Shown here in pieces: positions 8,585 to 16,949 of a stretch of DNA of 64,000 nt. The stretch covers positions 620,001-684,000 of the forward strand of contig NZ_JAKRNU010000001.1 of assembly GCF_022346545.1 (NCBI RefSeq), in the 5' to 3' direction. Position 1 is the first letter of the stretch. Each line of letters starts with the position of its first letter. The notes under the pieces are model-generated. The model did no database searches, was not told the origin of the DNA, and saw nothing but the letters and a program-made list of their open reading frames with translations. The position numbers were made by a program, and so were the translations under genes. Source of the stretch: Sporosarcina sp. ACRSM (GTDB lineage Bacteria > Bacillota > Bacilli > Bacillales_A > Planococcaceae).

Positions 8585-10075
8585 TCACTTTTTCACGGCA
8601 CCTTCTCCGAATTTCTTCTCCGCTTCTTCCAATGCAATGGTTGCATCCGAGTGCGGATACTTTTCATTGCCGATGATTTGGAAATCTTCATGGCCTTTAC
8701 CGGCAAAAATGATGATATCATCCTTTTCCGCAATGGCTATCGCATGACGGACAGCTTCTGCGCGATCGCCGATGCAGGCATACCCTTCGTGCTGCATGCC
8801 GGCGGCCAATTCTGACATTATGGACTCATAAGGCTCGTCCCTCGGGTCGTCTGTCGTAAGAATGACGTACTCTGCAACGGATGCTTTTTCTGCCATGATC
8901 GGGCGTTTCACCCGGTCCCGATTGCCCCCGGTCCCGATTAGGAAAATCAATTTACTGCCTTCCTTCTTATAAGGAAGAACTGCGTCAATTGCTTTTTCAA
9001 TCGCATCCGGCGAATGCGCATAATCGACATACATCGTGAGCGGCAATTCCGTCGGTACAATCTCCATCCGGCCTTTTACGGATGGAATCTTCGCTAAAAG
9101 AAAAACAATTTCCTCGATGTCCATCCCTTTGGCTGTCAATGCCGCAATAGCCGCTAAGGAATTATAGACACTAAATTCACCGATGAGCTGCATCGTTACA
9201 CGGAATTCGCCTTCCGGTGATTGAAGTGTATACGATGTTCCATCCGCATTCAATTCTATATTTGTCGCCCGGAATAATGCTTCGTTCCGAACGCCATATG
9301 TCATTACCGGATAAGGCGTCATCTTCGTAAACTTGTCGCTCCATGGATCATCCGCATTGACAACCGCAAACTTGCGCTTCTCCAAGTCTTGTCCAAGCTG
9401 GGCGAATAAAAGCCCTTTCGCATGGCCGTATTCTTCCATCGTCCCATGAAAATCGAGGTGATCATGCGTCAAGTTCGTGAAGATCGCGATATCGAATTCC
9501 GTTCCCGCCAAACGCCCTTCAACAAGGCCATGCGACGACACTTCCATCGTCATCGTTGTGCATCCTTCTTCGGCTGCGCGAGCAATCATCCCCTGTGTCG
9601 TCAACACATCCGGCGTTGTATTTTCCGTTTCGTACAAAACGCCATCCAATTCAAAGCCGATCGTCCCCGAAACAGCAGACATTTCGCCTGCTTGCCGTAA
9701 TATCGCATGAACGATACCGCTAACGCTCGTTTTACCATTCGTCCCCGTTACGCCGATCATCGTCATCCGTTTAGATGGATAATTGTAAAAACGAGGCGCA
9801 AGCAGAGCAATGGCACGTGCCGTATCTTCCACAAGAACAACTGCCACTTTGTCCAAGTCGACATCAACCGGCTCCGAAGCGATAATCACCCGCGCGCCGT
9901 TATCGATCGCCTTGCCGACATAGTGATGGCCGTCTACCGTAAATCCTTTAATGCAGACAAAGACTCCTCCGGCATTCACTGCCCGAGAGTCGACCGCAAT
10001 ATCCGTCACGGTTGGCGGTAATGTTCCCGCCACCTGTTTGACAGGTAACACCGCCAATAATGATTGTGTTTCCAT
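8585..10075 (-). CDS. murE: UDP-MurNAc-L-Ala-D-Glu ligase (MurE)
   Basis: Cytosolic ATP-dependent ligase adding the third residue of the peptidoglycan stem peptide. 496 aa; ATP loop GTNGKTS (111-117), carbamylated-lysine region EYGHAKGLLF (215-224), and GKGHE (459-463). The residue-selecting motif reads DDPRDE (409-414), between the DNPR of diaminopimelate enzymes and the DNPA of the S. aureus L-lysine enzyme. The gene lies beside prfC, not in a dcw cluster, as in S. aureus. Many Planococcaceae have lysine-type walls, so an L-lysine-adding role is possible but not shown. Confidence 0.93.
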   Translation of the reverse strand: METQSLLAVLPVKQVAGTLPPTVTDIAVDSRAVNAGGVFVCIKGFTVDGHHYVGKAIDNGARVIIASEPVDVDLDKVAVVLVEDTARAIALLAPRFYNYPSKRMTMIGVTGTNGKTSVSGIVHAILRQAGEMSAVSGTIGFELDGVLYETENTTPDVLTTQGMIARAAEEGCTTMTMEVSSHGLVEGRLAGTEFDIAIFTNLTHDHLDFHGTMEEYGHAKGLLFAQLGQDLEKRKFAVVNADDPWSDKFTKMTPYPVMTYGVRNEALFRATNIELNADGTSYTLQSPEGEFRVTMQLIGEFSVYNSLAAIAALTAKGMDIEEIVFLLAKIPSVKGRMEIVPTELPLTMYVDYAHSPDAIEKAIDAVLPYKKEGSKLIFLIGTGGNRDRVKRPIMAEKASVAEYVILTTDDPRDEPYESIMSELAAGMQHEGYACIGDRAEAVRHAIAIAEKDDIIIFAGKGHEDFQIIGNEKYPHSDATIALEEAEKKFGEGAVKK

Positions 10076-10190
10076 CCAATCCCTCCCCGTTCAATTCATC
10101 ATCGATGATGGAACATCGTACTATTTATCTTTTTTTCGTTTAGTCAAATCGAATATCCAAAAAAGATTGCCATGTAAACGATCTGTTCTT

Positions 10191-10219
10191 ATTATACTTT
10201 TTTCTATAACGGGCGTCAT
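10191..10219 (-). promoter_or_regulatory. Probable murE promoter
   Basis: Minus strand -10 TATAAT (10191-10196), 17-bp spacer and -35 ATGACG (10214-10219, four of six consensus bases), about 115 bp before the murE start. Confidence 0.5.
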
Positions 10220-10657
10220 CCATGACCAAAGAAATAGCCAATGCGAACGAAACTTTTTATAAAAGCAAAAAACGATGCCTAACATCCAAATTTTAAATTG
10301 AACTTATTAAAAGAAGTCAATATTTCAAAAGAACCGTCTTTTACACAGCAATAAGTTCCGACCAATTACACAGTTTTGGAACATCTTTTTCTCCATATAC
10401 TGTAGAGGACATTCCCTTTTGTTGAATGAACTAATCAACTAACAATGGAAGGTCCAATGCAATGCCGGCATACTTTCTGTTGCAATGATTCATCTTTTAG
10501 TAATTGTTTTTTGAAAAGAGGATTCTTCCAAGTAGGATGCCCTTTTCCCAGCTTTTTTTGTATCGATAACTGAATAGGTCTTACGATTCCTTTTTCACCT
10601 TTCACGTTTCGCTTCACAACACGCTAGGGAATAGAATGTTCAAACACCAAAGATCTT
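10220..10657. other. Intergenic stretch without a supported gene
   Basis: AT-rich spacer between the murE promoter and the 47-aa gene. A 60-codon minus-strand frame (10435-10617) ending in CRHCIGPSIVS is open but has only a GTG start without a ribosome site, so it is not called. No repeat or RNA family is recognised. Confidence 0.5.
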
Positions 10658-10673
10658 AAAGGAGGAAATGGAC

Positions 10674-10817
10674 ATGACTACAACAGAAACATGGTGGGAA
10701 ACGATTTTTGAAGGAAACCTATCATTAGGGATGAACAAAGAACGCTTTACCGAACTTGAAGATGAAAATTTCCTATACTTTGAAGAGGAAGAACAAATGC
10801 AGGAGCATATACACTGA
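10674..10817 (+). CDS. Unrecognised 47-aa acidic protein
   Basis: Short frame beginning MTTTETWWETIFEG and ending EEEEQMQEHIH. It has an ideal AAAGGAGG site (10658-10665) 8 nt before the ATG and its own terminator 50 bp downstream, so it is very likely translated. The protein is rich in Glu, with aromatic residues (WW, F, Y) and no membrane segment, cysteine or signal peptide. I do not recognise the family. No partner gene is adjacent. Confidence 0.7.
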   Translation: MTTTETWWETIFEGNLSLGMNKERFTELEDENFLYFEEEEQMQEHIH

Positions 10818-10868
10818 TTCTCGTTGCCATTCCATCGTCGAGTGTCACAATTTCCATAGAAGAACCTT

Positions 10869-10910
10869 AAAACAGCTTTTCCAGATGATTAGGGAAAAGC
10901 TGTTTTTTTA
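10869..10910 (+). terminator. Terminator of the 47-aa gene
   Basis: Stem AACAGCTTTTCC/GGGAAAAGCTGTT followed by seven T. Confidence 0.9.
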
Positions 10911-11011
10911 TTTGGAGATTTCCATAAGAGAAGTAAATGAGCGATGCTTCCCTTCTTTTCATGCGAAATGAACATGTTTTACAGCTTTTTAAAAAAGTTT
11001 TAGAAAAAGTG

Positions 11012-11039
11012 TTGACTTATTTACCAAACAGTCTATAAT
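11012..11039 (+). promoter_or_regulatory. Promoter of the tRNA gene
   Basis: -35 TTGACT (11012-11017), 16-bp spacer, -10 TATAAT (11034-11039), 35 bp before the mature tRNA 5' end. Confidence 0.8.
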
Positions 11040-11074
11040 AAGAAATGTGCTTGAGACAAGCGCAACAACATCCC

Positions 11075-11147
11075 GGTTCCATAGCTCAGCTGGGAGAGCA
11101 CTACCTCGACAAGGTAGGGGTCGGCGGTTCGAGCCCGTCTGGGACCA
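11075..11147 (+). tRNA. tRNA-Val (anticodon GAC), with C33 and no encoded CCA
   Basis: All arms fold: acceptor GGTTCCA/TGGGACC, D stem GCTC/GAGC, anticodon stem CTACC/GGTAG (11101-11105, 11113-11117), T stem with loop TTCGAGC, and discriminator A at 11147. The anticodon loop is TCGACAA, giving anticodon GAC (11108-11110). Position 33, almost always U in elongator tRNAs, is C here. The gene ends at the discriminator base; TAA follows in place of CCA, so CCA must be added by nucleotidyltransferase. It is a single-gene unit with its own promoter and terminator. Confidence 0.93.
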
Positions 11148-11175
11148 TAACATCAACAACTTAAGATTACATAAA

Positions 11176-11208
11176 AAACATCATCCTCTAGCGGGATGGT
11201 GTTTTTTA
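11176..11208. terminator. Bidirectional terminator between tRNA-Val and katE
   Basis: Stem AACATCATCC/GGGATGGTGTT with T runs on both strands; it can end the tRNA transcript (+) and the catalase transcript (-). Confidence 0.85.
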
Positions 11209-11239
11209 TTTTTATCACTTGACTGTCCTCCCTTAATAA

Positions 11240-13273
11240 CTATCTATCCCAGTGACGATGCTGGGCAACAGCTTCCACAAACCGTTTTGCAAAATCTGAA
11301 GCATCTCCATCGGTAATCACACCAGGTTTGTCGATAAAATGATTGACCTGTAACCATCGTACACCTTGACCAGTAGCCCCAATCGTCTTTTTATGACGAT
11401 AAGCCTCATCAAGGAAATTTGCAACTTTCTGGTTAAATCTTCGATCCTCACTACTCCCCCGGACCAAATAAACCGCATCATACAACACCGAATCAGCAGT
11501 ATAAACATTTTGTGTGGCTACTAACTGTACACCATTCGTACCATGAACTATTCCTTGATCTTCGCTAATGATTTCTGGTACAAGCCCTGCTGCCTCCCAA
11601 TAGTCCAGTACTGATTTGACTAAAGGGCCATTAAATCCATCCGATAAAATCACCGCTACTTTACGGGTTTTTGCAGACATCGGCGTATTTAATTGGCTTA
11701 ATGCCGGAGAAGATTTCGTTACGGTCGATCCACCACTTGTCGGTGGGGAAACCCCAATATTTCTAGCTATAATTCTGGCTAGTTCAAGGTTAACATTTGC
11801 AAATAAATCCACATTTTGCTGTCGTACCGATTCACTTTTCACTTTTCCCAGTTCAAAACTAAATGCATCGATGATATGTCGCTTCTCAGGTTCACTCATG
11901 CTATTCCAGAACATCGTTGCTTGAGAAAAGAAATCGGTGAAACTTTTACTTCTTGCTCTTATTGTCCGCCCCTCAACCTTCTCTTCATAATGCTTATAAC
12001 CACCCTCTTCAGGCGGTACAGGAGTTGGTGTATTTCCTGCTAAGGAATTCCGATGATAGTTCACTCGACTAACATTGATCGTCATTCTGTGATAACCTTC
12101 ACGCTGGTTATTATAGAAGGGACAAATCGGACGATTGATTGGAATCTCATGAAAGTTCGGACCACCTAAGCGTATTAATTGAGTATCGATATAGGAGAAT
12201 AATCTCGCTTGGAGTAACGGATCATTTGTGAAATCTATGCCAGGTACAACATTCCCTGGGTGAAATGCCACTTGCTCAGTCTCAGCAAAGAAGTTATCAA
12301 CGTTCTTCGTCAATGTCATCTTTCCAATGATTTGTACCGGAACTTCTTCCTCAGGTATTAGCTTTGTTGCGTCCAACAAATCAAAATCAAACTTGAATTC
12401 ATCTTCTTGATTTACAATTTGCACACCTAACTCAAACTCCGGATAAGCCCCTCGCTCAATCGCATGCCATAAATCATTGCGATGGAAATCAGGATCCACT
12501 CCCATTAGCTTTTGGGCTTCTTCCCAAACTAAGGAATGTACACCAAGTTTTGGTTTCCAATGAAATTTAACAAAGAATGCTTCCCCCGAAGCATTGACAA
12601 AACGAAATGTATTGACCCCGAATCCTTCCATCATTCGAAAACTTCTTGGAATCGCTCGATCCGACATAATCCACATCACCATATGAGCATTTTCCGGATT
12701 ATTGGCAACAAAGTCCCAAAAGCTATCATGAGCTGTAGATGCTTGAGGAATATCGGTGTGAGGTTCCGGTTTAAATGCATGGACAACGTCTGGAAACTTA
12801 ATTCCATCCTGAATAAAGAAGACTGGAATATTATTTGCTACAAGATCATAGTTTCCTTCTTCTGTGTAAAATTTCGTGGCAAATCCACGCGCATCTCTCG
12901 CCGTGTCTCCCGAGCCCCTCGCCCCATTTACAGTGGAGAATCGGACAAAAACTGGCGTTTTTTTAGATGTATCCGTAAAAATTTTCGCTCTTGTATAACG
13001 TGACATGTCCTCGTACAATTCAAATTCGCCATGAGCAGCAAAGCCCCTGGCATGGACGACCCGCTCCGGTATTCTTTCGTTGTCGAAATGTGTCAGTTTT
13101 TCCCGGAAATGAAAATCCTCCATTAAAGTTGGACCCCGAACACCGGCAGTTAAAGAAAGTTCGTCTTCGGAAACTTTCACACCTTGATTTGTTGTCATAT
13201 ACTTTCCTTCGTCATCCACACGAAAAATCTCAAGTTGCTCGTCTTTTTCGTTCTCTTTCCGTTTATCCGTCAT
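11240..13273 (-). CDS. katE: Large-subunit (clade 2) catalase with C-terminal flavodoxin-like domain
   Basis: Haem catalase that splits H2O2. The 677-aa length marks the large HPII/KatE type. Catalase core at about 30-500: His74 (RVVHARG), Ser113, Asn148 (ANNIP) and proximal haem ligand Tyr361 (RLFSYIDTQ). From about 534 a DJ-1/PfpI-like domain ([12 protein letters not shown]) without known activity follows. In B. subtilis the homologue is a stationary-phase general stress gene; I do not see a clean sigma-B promoter here. The ATG has GGGGTG 7 nt upstream. It probably protects cells and spores from peroxide. Confidence 0.95.
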   Translation of the reverse strand: MTDKRKENEKDEQLEIFRVDDEGKYMTTNQGVKVSEDELSLTAGVRGPTLMEDFHFREKLTHFDNERIPERVVHARGFAAHGEFELYEDMSRYTRAKIFTDTSKKTPVFVRFSTVNGARGSGDTARDARGFATKFYTEEGNYDLVANNIPVFFIQDGIKFPDVVHAFKPEPHTDIPQASTAHDSFWDFVANNPENAHMVMWIMSDRAIPRSFRMMEGFGVNTFRFVNASGEAFFVKFHWKPKLGVHSLVWEEAQKLMGVDPDFHRNDLWHAIERGAYPEFELGVQIVNQEDEFKFDFDLLDATKLIPEEEVPVQIIGKMTLTKNVDNFFAETEQVAFHPGNVVPGIDFTNDPLLQARLFSYIDTQLIRLGGPNFHEIPINRPICPFYNNQREGYHRMTINVSRVNYHRNSLAGNTPTPVPPEEGGYKHYEEKVEGRTIRARSKSFTDFFSQATMFWNSMSEPEKRHIIDAFSFELGKVKSESVRQQNVDLFANVNLELARIIARNIGVSPPTSGGSTVTKSSPALSQLNTPMSAKTRKVAVILSDGFNGPLVKSVLDYWEAAGLVPEIISEDQGIVHGTNGVQLVATQNVYTADSVLYDAVYLVRGSSEDRRFNQKVANFLDEAYRHKKTIGATGQGVRWLQVNHFIDKPGVITDGDASDFAKRFVEAVAQHRHWDR

Positions 13274-13333
13274 TTCACATCACCCCACTCATTGATATGA
13301 ATTGAAAACGAAAATTATCCATATTACCGAAAC

Positions 13334-13372
13334 AAAAAGAGGCGACCACTCATCAATGAGCAGTCTCCTCTT
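13334..13372 (-). terminator. Terminator of the small gene upstream of katE
   Basis: Interrupted 17-bp stem (AAGAGGcGAC.CTCAT/ATGAG.GTCtCCTCTT) with CTTTTTGTTT on the minus strand. It separates the 59-aa gene from katE. Confidence 0.75.
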
Positions 13373-13457
13373 ATTGATGATCCATCCGACTTCCCAAAGA
13401 GATGAACCTCAATATGCACGATACGTACTAGCCAATTCAATTACACATCCGCCTTCT

Positions 13458-13637
13458 CTATTTCACCTTTGCATTTACTCGAAATTCATTTATCTGCGTA
13501 ATGGTTTTTTGCAATTGTTCCGTTTGATCAATCGCTTTCCTGAACAAATCGACGAGCTCTGCTAAGTTCTCAATCCCAACTGACAGCTCGTTTATCGTCA
13601 TGCCGGTTTCTCCCAATTTTTTCATTTCATCTGACAT
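13458..13637 (-). CDS. Unrecognised 59-aa coiled-coil-like protein, divergent from an XRE regulator
   Basis: Starts MSDEMKKLGETGMT at the ATG preceded by GGGAGGG (about 11 nt); an upstream TTG start (13655) is less likely. The sequence has heptad-like spacing of Leu/Ile/Val, is about one-third charged and has no Cys or membrane span; it would form one or two amphipathic helices. A promoter with a perfect TTGACA lies 114 bp upstream, and its spacer is exactly a GAAAC/GTTTC dyad repeated near the regulator's own promoter. It is thus probably controlled by the divergent XRE protein and could be its antagonist or effector. Function unknown. Confidence 0.65.
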   Translation of the reverse strand: MSDEMKKLGETGMTINELSVGIENLAELVDLFRKAIDQTEQLQKTITQINEFRVNAKVK

Positions 13638-13727
13638 TATTTCCAACCCTCCCAATGACTCCCCTTAACCTCATCATATCCTCCATTTGTCACATCCCTT
13701 TCAGGCAGTTCTTTACATCTATCTACC

Positions 13728-13756
13728 ACTTTATAGAAACGATTTGTTTCTGTCAA
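13728..13756 (-). promoter_or_regulatory. Promoter of the small divergent gene with embedded operator dyad 1
   Basis: Minus strand -35 TTGACA (13751-13756), 17-bp spacer, -10 TAAAGT (13728-13733). The dyad AGAAACGATTTGTTTCT (13735-13751) fills the spacer, an ideal place for repression. Confidence 0.65.
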
Positions 13757-13764
13757 TATAAGAA

Positions 13765-13813
13765 GAAACGTTTCGTTACTTTTATAGAAAGGAAACTTTT
13801 TGTTTCTTATAAT
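13765..13813 (+). promoter_or_regulatory. XRE gene promoter region with operator dyads 2 and 3
   Basis: Dyad 2 is GAAACGTTTC (13765-13774) and dyad 3 is GGAAAC-ttttt-GTTTCT (13791-13807), which touches a TATAAT -10 box (13808-13813). No good -35 box is visible, so activation or a weak promoter is possible. TTATAGAAA precedes dyads 1 and 3 alike, so the sites look duplicated. Confidence 0.6.
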
Positions 13814-13847
13814 GAAGTTAGTAATCATTTTAAGAAGGTGCATTCGT

Positions 13848-14240
13848 ATGTTGGGGAAAAGACTTGCAAAGCTTCGAAACGATAAAGGGTTAAGTCAATA
13901 CGAGTTAGCAGAAATACTTGGCTTTTCAAGAGGGAAGCTCGCCAATTATGAGCAAGGCAGCCGACAACCGGATTATGATACATTGAAAATATTCGCTAGG
14001 TACTTTGGAGTATCCACAGACTATCTTCTAGGCAATTCTGATCGCACCGAATCTTCACAAATTGGTACAATTGATGACCGAAATATTACATTTTCTACAG
14101 AAGAATTGCATCTTTTTGAGGTATTGAAAAAACATCCATCGCTCTTTCAAGATTTAGCGAAAGATCCTGAAACAAAAGTAAGAGAATTATCCAAACTCTA
14201 TCGAATGAAAAAAATTTTATTGGATGAGGACGAAGAATAA
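13848..14240 (+). CDS. XRE-family transcriptional regulator
   Basis: 130-aa DNA-binding protein. Residues about 1-62 form a Cro/C1-type helix-turn-helix (MLGKRLAKLRNDKGLS..., then GFSRGKLANYEQGSRQPDYDTL and FGVSTDYLLG). The C-terminal half (about 70-130) is helical and acidic and may form dimers. The ATG at 13848 is chosen because AAGAAGGTG precedes it by 7 nt and the domain starts there; the frame continues upstream through the promoter dyads. It very probably binds the three GAAAC/GTTTC dyads between it and the divergent gene. No phage or conjugation genes are nearby. Confidence 0.88.
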   Translation: MLGKRLAKLRNDKGLSQYELAEILGFSRGKLANYEQGSRQPDYDTLKIFARYFGVSTDYLLGNSDRTESSQIGTIDDRNITFSTEELHLFEVLKKHPSLFQDLAKDPETKVRELSKLYRMKKILLDEDEE

Positions 14241-14262
14241 ATGAACTAGAATACTCATTGCT

Positions 14263-14296
14263 AAATCCCCTTTGCCACAACAGGCAAAGGGGATTT
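14263..14296. terminator. Bidirectional terminator
   Basis: Perfect stem AAATCCCCTTTGCC/GGCAAAGGGGATTT between the convergent XRE and TRAP permease genes. Confidence 0.85.
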
Positions 14297-14307
14297 CCAC
14301 TATCCTA

Positions 14308-16341
14308 TTAGGCCGTCGTAACAGCTTCTTTCTCCTTATTACGAGACAGCCATTGAACCGTAAATAATCCTACGAACATAGCCAGACCGACAATGTCCGA
14401 AATGGTTTCCGGATAAATGAGAAGCAATCCTGTTACCACTGCAAGCAGCCGTTCAATCCAATTGCATTTTCGGTACCAATAGCCGATCATTCCTGCACCG
14501 ATCGCTATCATACCGATAATAGCAGTCGTAACAACCCATAAGATTTCAGGAAGCGATGCCCCCATCATAAGCATGGCCGGATTGAAGACGAACATATATG
14601 GAATGATAAATGCTGCAATGGCTAATTTTGCGGACACAACCCCAGTTTTAATCGGATCCCCTCCAGAAATGCCGGAAGCCGCAAATGCAGCTAGGGCTAC
14701 AGGTGGTGTGATGTCTGCAATAATTCCAAAGTAGAAAACAAATAGATGCGCTGAGACCGCTACGACAATCGGAACAGTTGCATCCGGATTATCAAGCATC
14801 AATAAAGTGATAATCGCCGGTGCGGCAATCGTTGAGGTAATAACATAGTTTGCGGTTGTCGGCGAACCCATTCCGAGCACCAACGCTGCAAACATCGTAA
14901 AGATCAGTGTCAATAGAATATTACCACCTGCCGCATTGATCAATCCTGTTGCTAAGCTTAAACCAAGACCTGTCTTTACGACAACCCCGACAATAATCCC
15001 AGCACAGGCTGTTGCAGCGGCAACGGCAAGTGCGGTACGAGCTCCATCGACCAATGCATGAATCATATCTTTCAATCCAAGCCGTGTCGACTTATCAAAC
15101 GCACTGACGATGATCGTCAAGACGATCCCCAGCAGTGCTGCTTTCATCGTCGGGATACCAATTAAAAGAAACACAATGATTCCAAGAATCGGTAAAAGTA
15201 AGTAAATTTTCTTGAGCGTTGCTTTTCGATCAGGGATTTGATCTTCCGACATCCCGCTCAGTCCAACACGCTTCGCTTCAAAATGCGTCATAATCCAAAT
15301 ACCCGTGAAATAAAGTAAGGCTGGAATTGCCGCCGCTTTCGCAATCTCCCAATATGTGATCCCCCCGATAAATTCAACCATCAGGAAAGCGGCCGCTCCC
15401 ATGATCGGAGGCATGATTTGACCGCCTGTAGATGCAGCAGCTTCAACACCGCCCGCAAATTCCTTCCGATACCCAAGCTTTTTCATCATCGGAATCGTAT
15501 AGGAACCTGAACCTACTACGTTCGCAACCGAGCTACCCGAGATGGTCCCTTGCAAGGCACTCGAGAAAATTGCCACTTTTGCAGGACCTCCAATTGAACG
15601 CCCCGCCAAAACAACCGCCAAATCATTGAAATAATTGCCGACACCCGTTTTCACAAGGAAAGAACCGAACAATAAAAATACGAAAATGAATGTCGCAGAT
15701 ACACTGATCGGCGTACCTAGAATCCCATCTGTCGTGAAAAACATCAGCTGGACAATACTTTCCAAGTCTTGACCGCGGTGAGCTAAGAATCCCGGGAAAT
15801 GTGGTCCAAAAAATGCATAGACTAAAAATGCACTCGCTATGATTGTAATCGGGATCCCTACTGCGCGCCTCGCCGCCTCCAGCGTTAGAAGAATCGCAAG
15901 AATACCGACAATCAGATCAAGACTAGAAACCCGGCCGACACGAAGGACAAGTTCATCGATGAGAAGCGGCCAATAAATACCTACTCCAATGGCCAGTATC
16001 GATAATAAGACATCGTAAAACGGGACTTTATTGCGTTTCACCCCCGGCTTTTTCCGTGCAGGGAACAGTATGAAAATCAGTGCCAAAGCAAAGCCTAGGT
16101 GAATGGAACGCTGGATATAGGCAGTAAATGGTGTTCCAATCGCCGTATATAGCTGAAAAACAGAAAATGCCAGCAGACCGAAAAAGACGATTTTCTTGAA
16201 AATTCCCGATACATTTCGTGTATTCGATTCCGGATCATACTTTTGAAGAATCTCCAATTGTTCTTCTTCTGAAAGCATTTTGAACTCTTCCGTTTCAGAC
16301 TCGACCATTGTTTTATCATTCTGCTTCTTGTCATTTGCCAT
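14308..16341 (-). CDS. TRAP transporter fused permease (DctQ-DctM, 4TM/12TM type)
   Basis: 677-aa membrane protein combining the small (Q) and large (M) permease subunits of a tripartite ATP-independent periplasmic transporter. The hydrophobic profile shows a few N-terminal helices, then a long DctM-like part with conserved small-residue loops such as SSVANVVGSG and GMGSPTTANYVITS. Such fused permeases work with TAXI-type binding proteins to take up organic acids or amino acids with a Na+ or H+ gradient. Its start overlaps the DUF1850 gene by 11 bp, so translation is coupled. Substrate unknown. Confidence 0.93.
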   Translation of the reverse strand: MANDKKQNDKTMVESETEEFKMLSEEEQLEILQKYDPESNTRNVSGIFKKIVFFGLLAFSVFQLYTAIGTPFTAYIQRSIHLGFALALIFILFPARKKPGVKRNKVPFYDVLLSILAIGVGIYWPLLIDELVLRVGRVSSLDLIVGILAILLTLEAARRAVGIPITIIASAFLVYAFFGPHFPGFLAHRGQDLESIVQLMFFTTDGILGTPISVSATFIFVFLLFGSFLVKTGVGNYFNDLAVVLAGRSIGGPAKVAIFSSALQGTISGSSVANVVGSGSYTIPMMKKLGYRKEFAGGVEAAASTGGQIMPPIMGAAAFLMVEFIGGITYWEIAKAAAIPALLYFTGIWIMTHFEAKRVGLSGMSEDQIPDRKATLKKIYLLLPILGIIVFLLIGIPTMKAALLGIVLTIIVSAFDKSTRLGLKDMIHALVDGARTALAVAAATACAGIIVGVVVKTGLGLSLATGLINAAGGNILLTLIFTMFAALVLGMGSPTTANYVITSTIAAPAIITLLMLDNPDATVPIVVAVSAHLFVFYFGIIADITPPVALAAFAASGISGGDPIKTGVVSAKLAIAAFIIPYMFVFNPAMLMMGASLPEILWVVTTAIIGMIAIGAGMIGYWYRKCNWIERLLAVVTGLLLIYPETISDIVGLAMFVGLFTVQWLSRNKEKEAVTTA

Positions 16342-16852
16342 CCATATTATCTCCTTTCAGCATTTGAAAATAAGAAAGTTTCGAAACACGGAATGTGTAC
16401 GAACTCCCCCTTTCCAATTGTTTTTTCAAATCGAACTCTTTGCCGGAATAGCGAAAAGCTAAATCAGCATCTACATCTCCGATTAATAGATTGAATGAGT
16501 CAATGACATTATCATCATATGTAAGCGTATAAACGCCATCTTCCACCGTCAGTGATTCGCCTTCTTCTGCATAACTTGGTAAACCAATTGCAAAATCTTC
16601 ATATTGCATGGATTGCAGTTGAATTTGACCATCGGCTGTCACATTGTACGTTTCCAATACGTCACTCAGATGGATAGAATGAACATACCTTATTTGGAAT
16701 TGTGTTTCTTTTTTCAACGAGAGGTAATACGTCTCCGCATTTTCCGAACGGTTTTCTATGAATATAAATGCATTTTTCAGTGGTATAAAAAAAGCGCACA
16801 GCAAAAGGGTACTTACTAAAAGTATGAGCGGAAAGACTTTTTTACGATTCAT
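16331..16852 (-). CDS. DUF1850 protein of the TAXI-TRAP operon
   Basis: 173-aa protein with an N-terminal membrane anchor (MNRKKVFPLILLVSTLLLC...) and an extracellular beta-rich domain. DUF1850 proteins are found almost only between TAXI binding proteins and fused TRAP permeases; their role is unknown, probably assembly or ligand transfer. The ATG at 16852 is used since AGGAAG lies 6 nt before it; the frame is open to 16885. Confidence 0.85.
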   Translation of the reverse strand: MNRKKVFPLILLVSTLLLCAFFIPLKNAFIFIENRSENAETYYLSLKKETQFQIRYVHSIHLSDVLETYNVTADGQIQLQSMQYEDFAIGLPSYAEEGESLTVEDGVYTLTYDDNVIDSFNLLIGDVDADLAFRYSGKEFDLKKQLERGSSYTFRVSKLSYFQMLKGDNMDGK

Positions 16853-16897
16853 CCGCCACTTCCTCTCCCCTTTGGATTTCGACAATTAATGAAAACG

Positions 16898-16930
16898 AAT
16901 GGGACGGCCGAAGCTTACTGCTTCACCGCC
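16898..16930 (-). promoter_or_regulatory. Intercistronic hairpin in the TRAP operon
   Basis: Imperfect stem GGG.CGG..GAAGC/GCTTC.CCG.CCC between the binding-protein gene and DUF1850, without a strong T run. It could partly end transcription or protect the upstream mRNA, so that more binding protein than permease is made. Confidence 0.5.
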
Positions 16931-16949
16931 CCATCCAAATTTTCAATGA

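Noticed and set aside
10435..10617. 60-codon minus-strand frame with a CRHC motif
   Set aside because: GTG start without ribosome site, no family resemblance; likely chance.
13637..13843. 68-codon minus-strand frame across the XRE promoter region
   Set aside because: It runs through the operator dyads and promoters and lacks a ribosome site.
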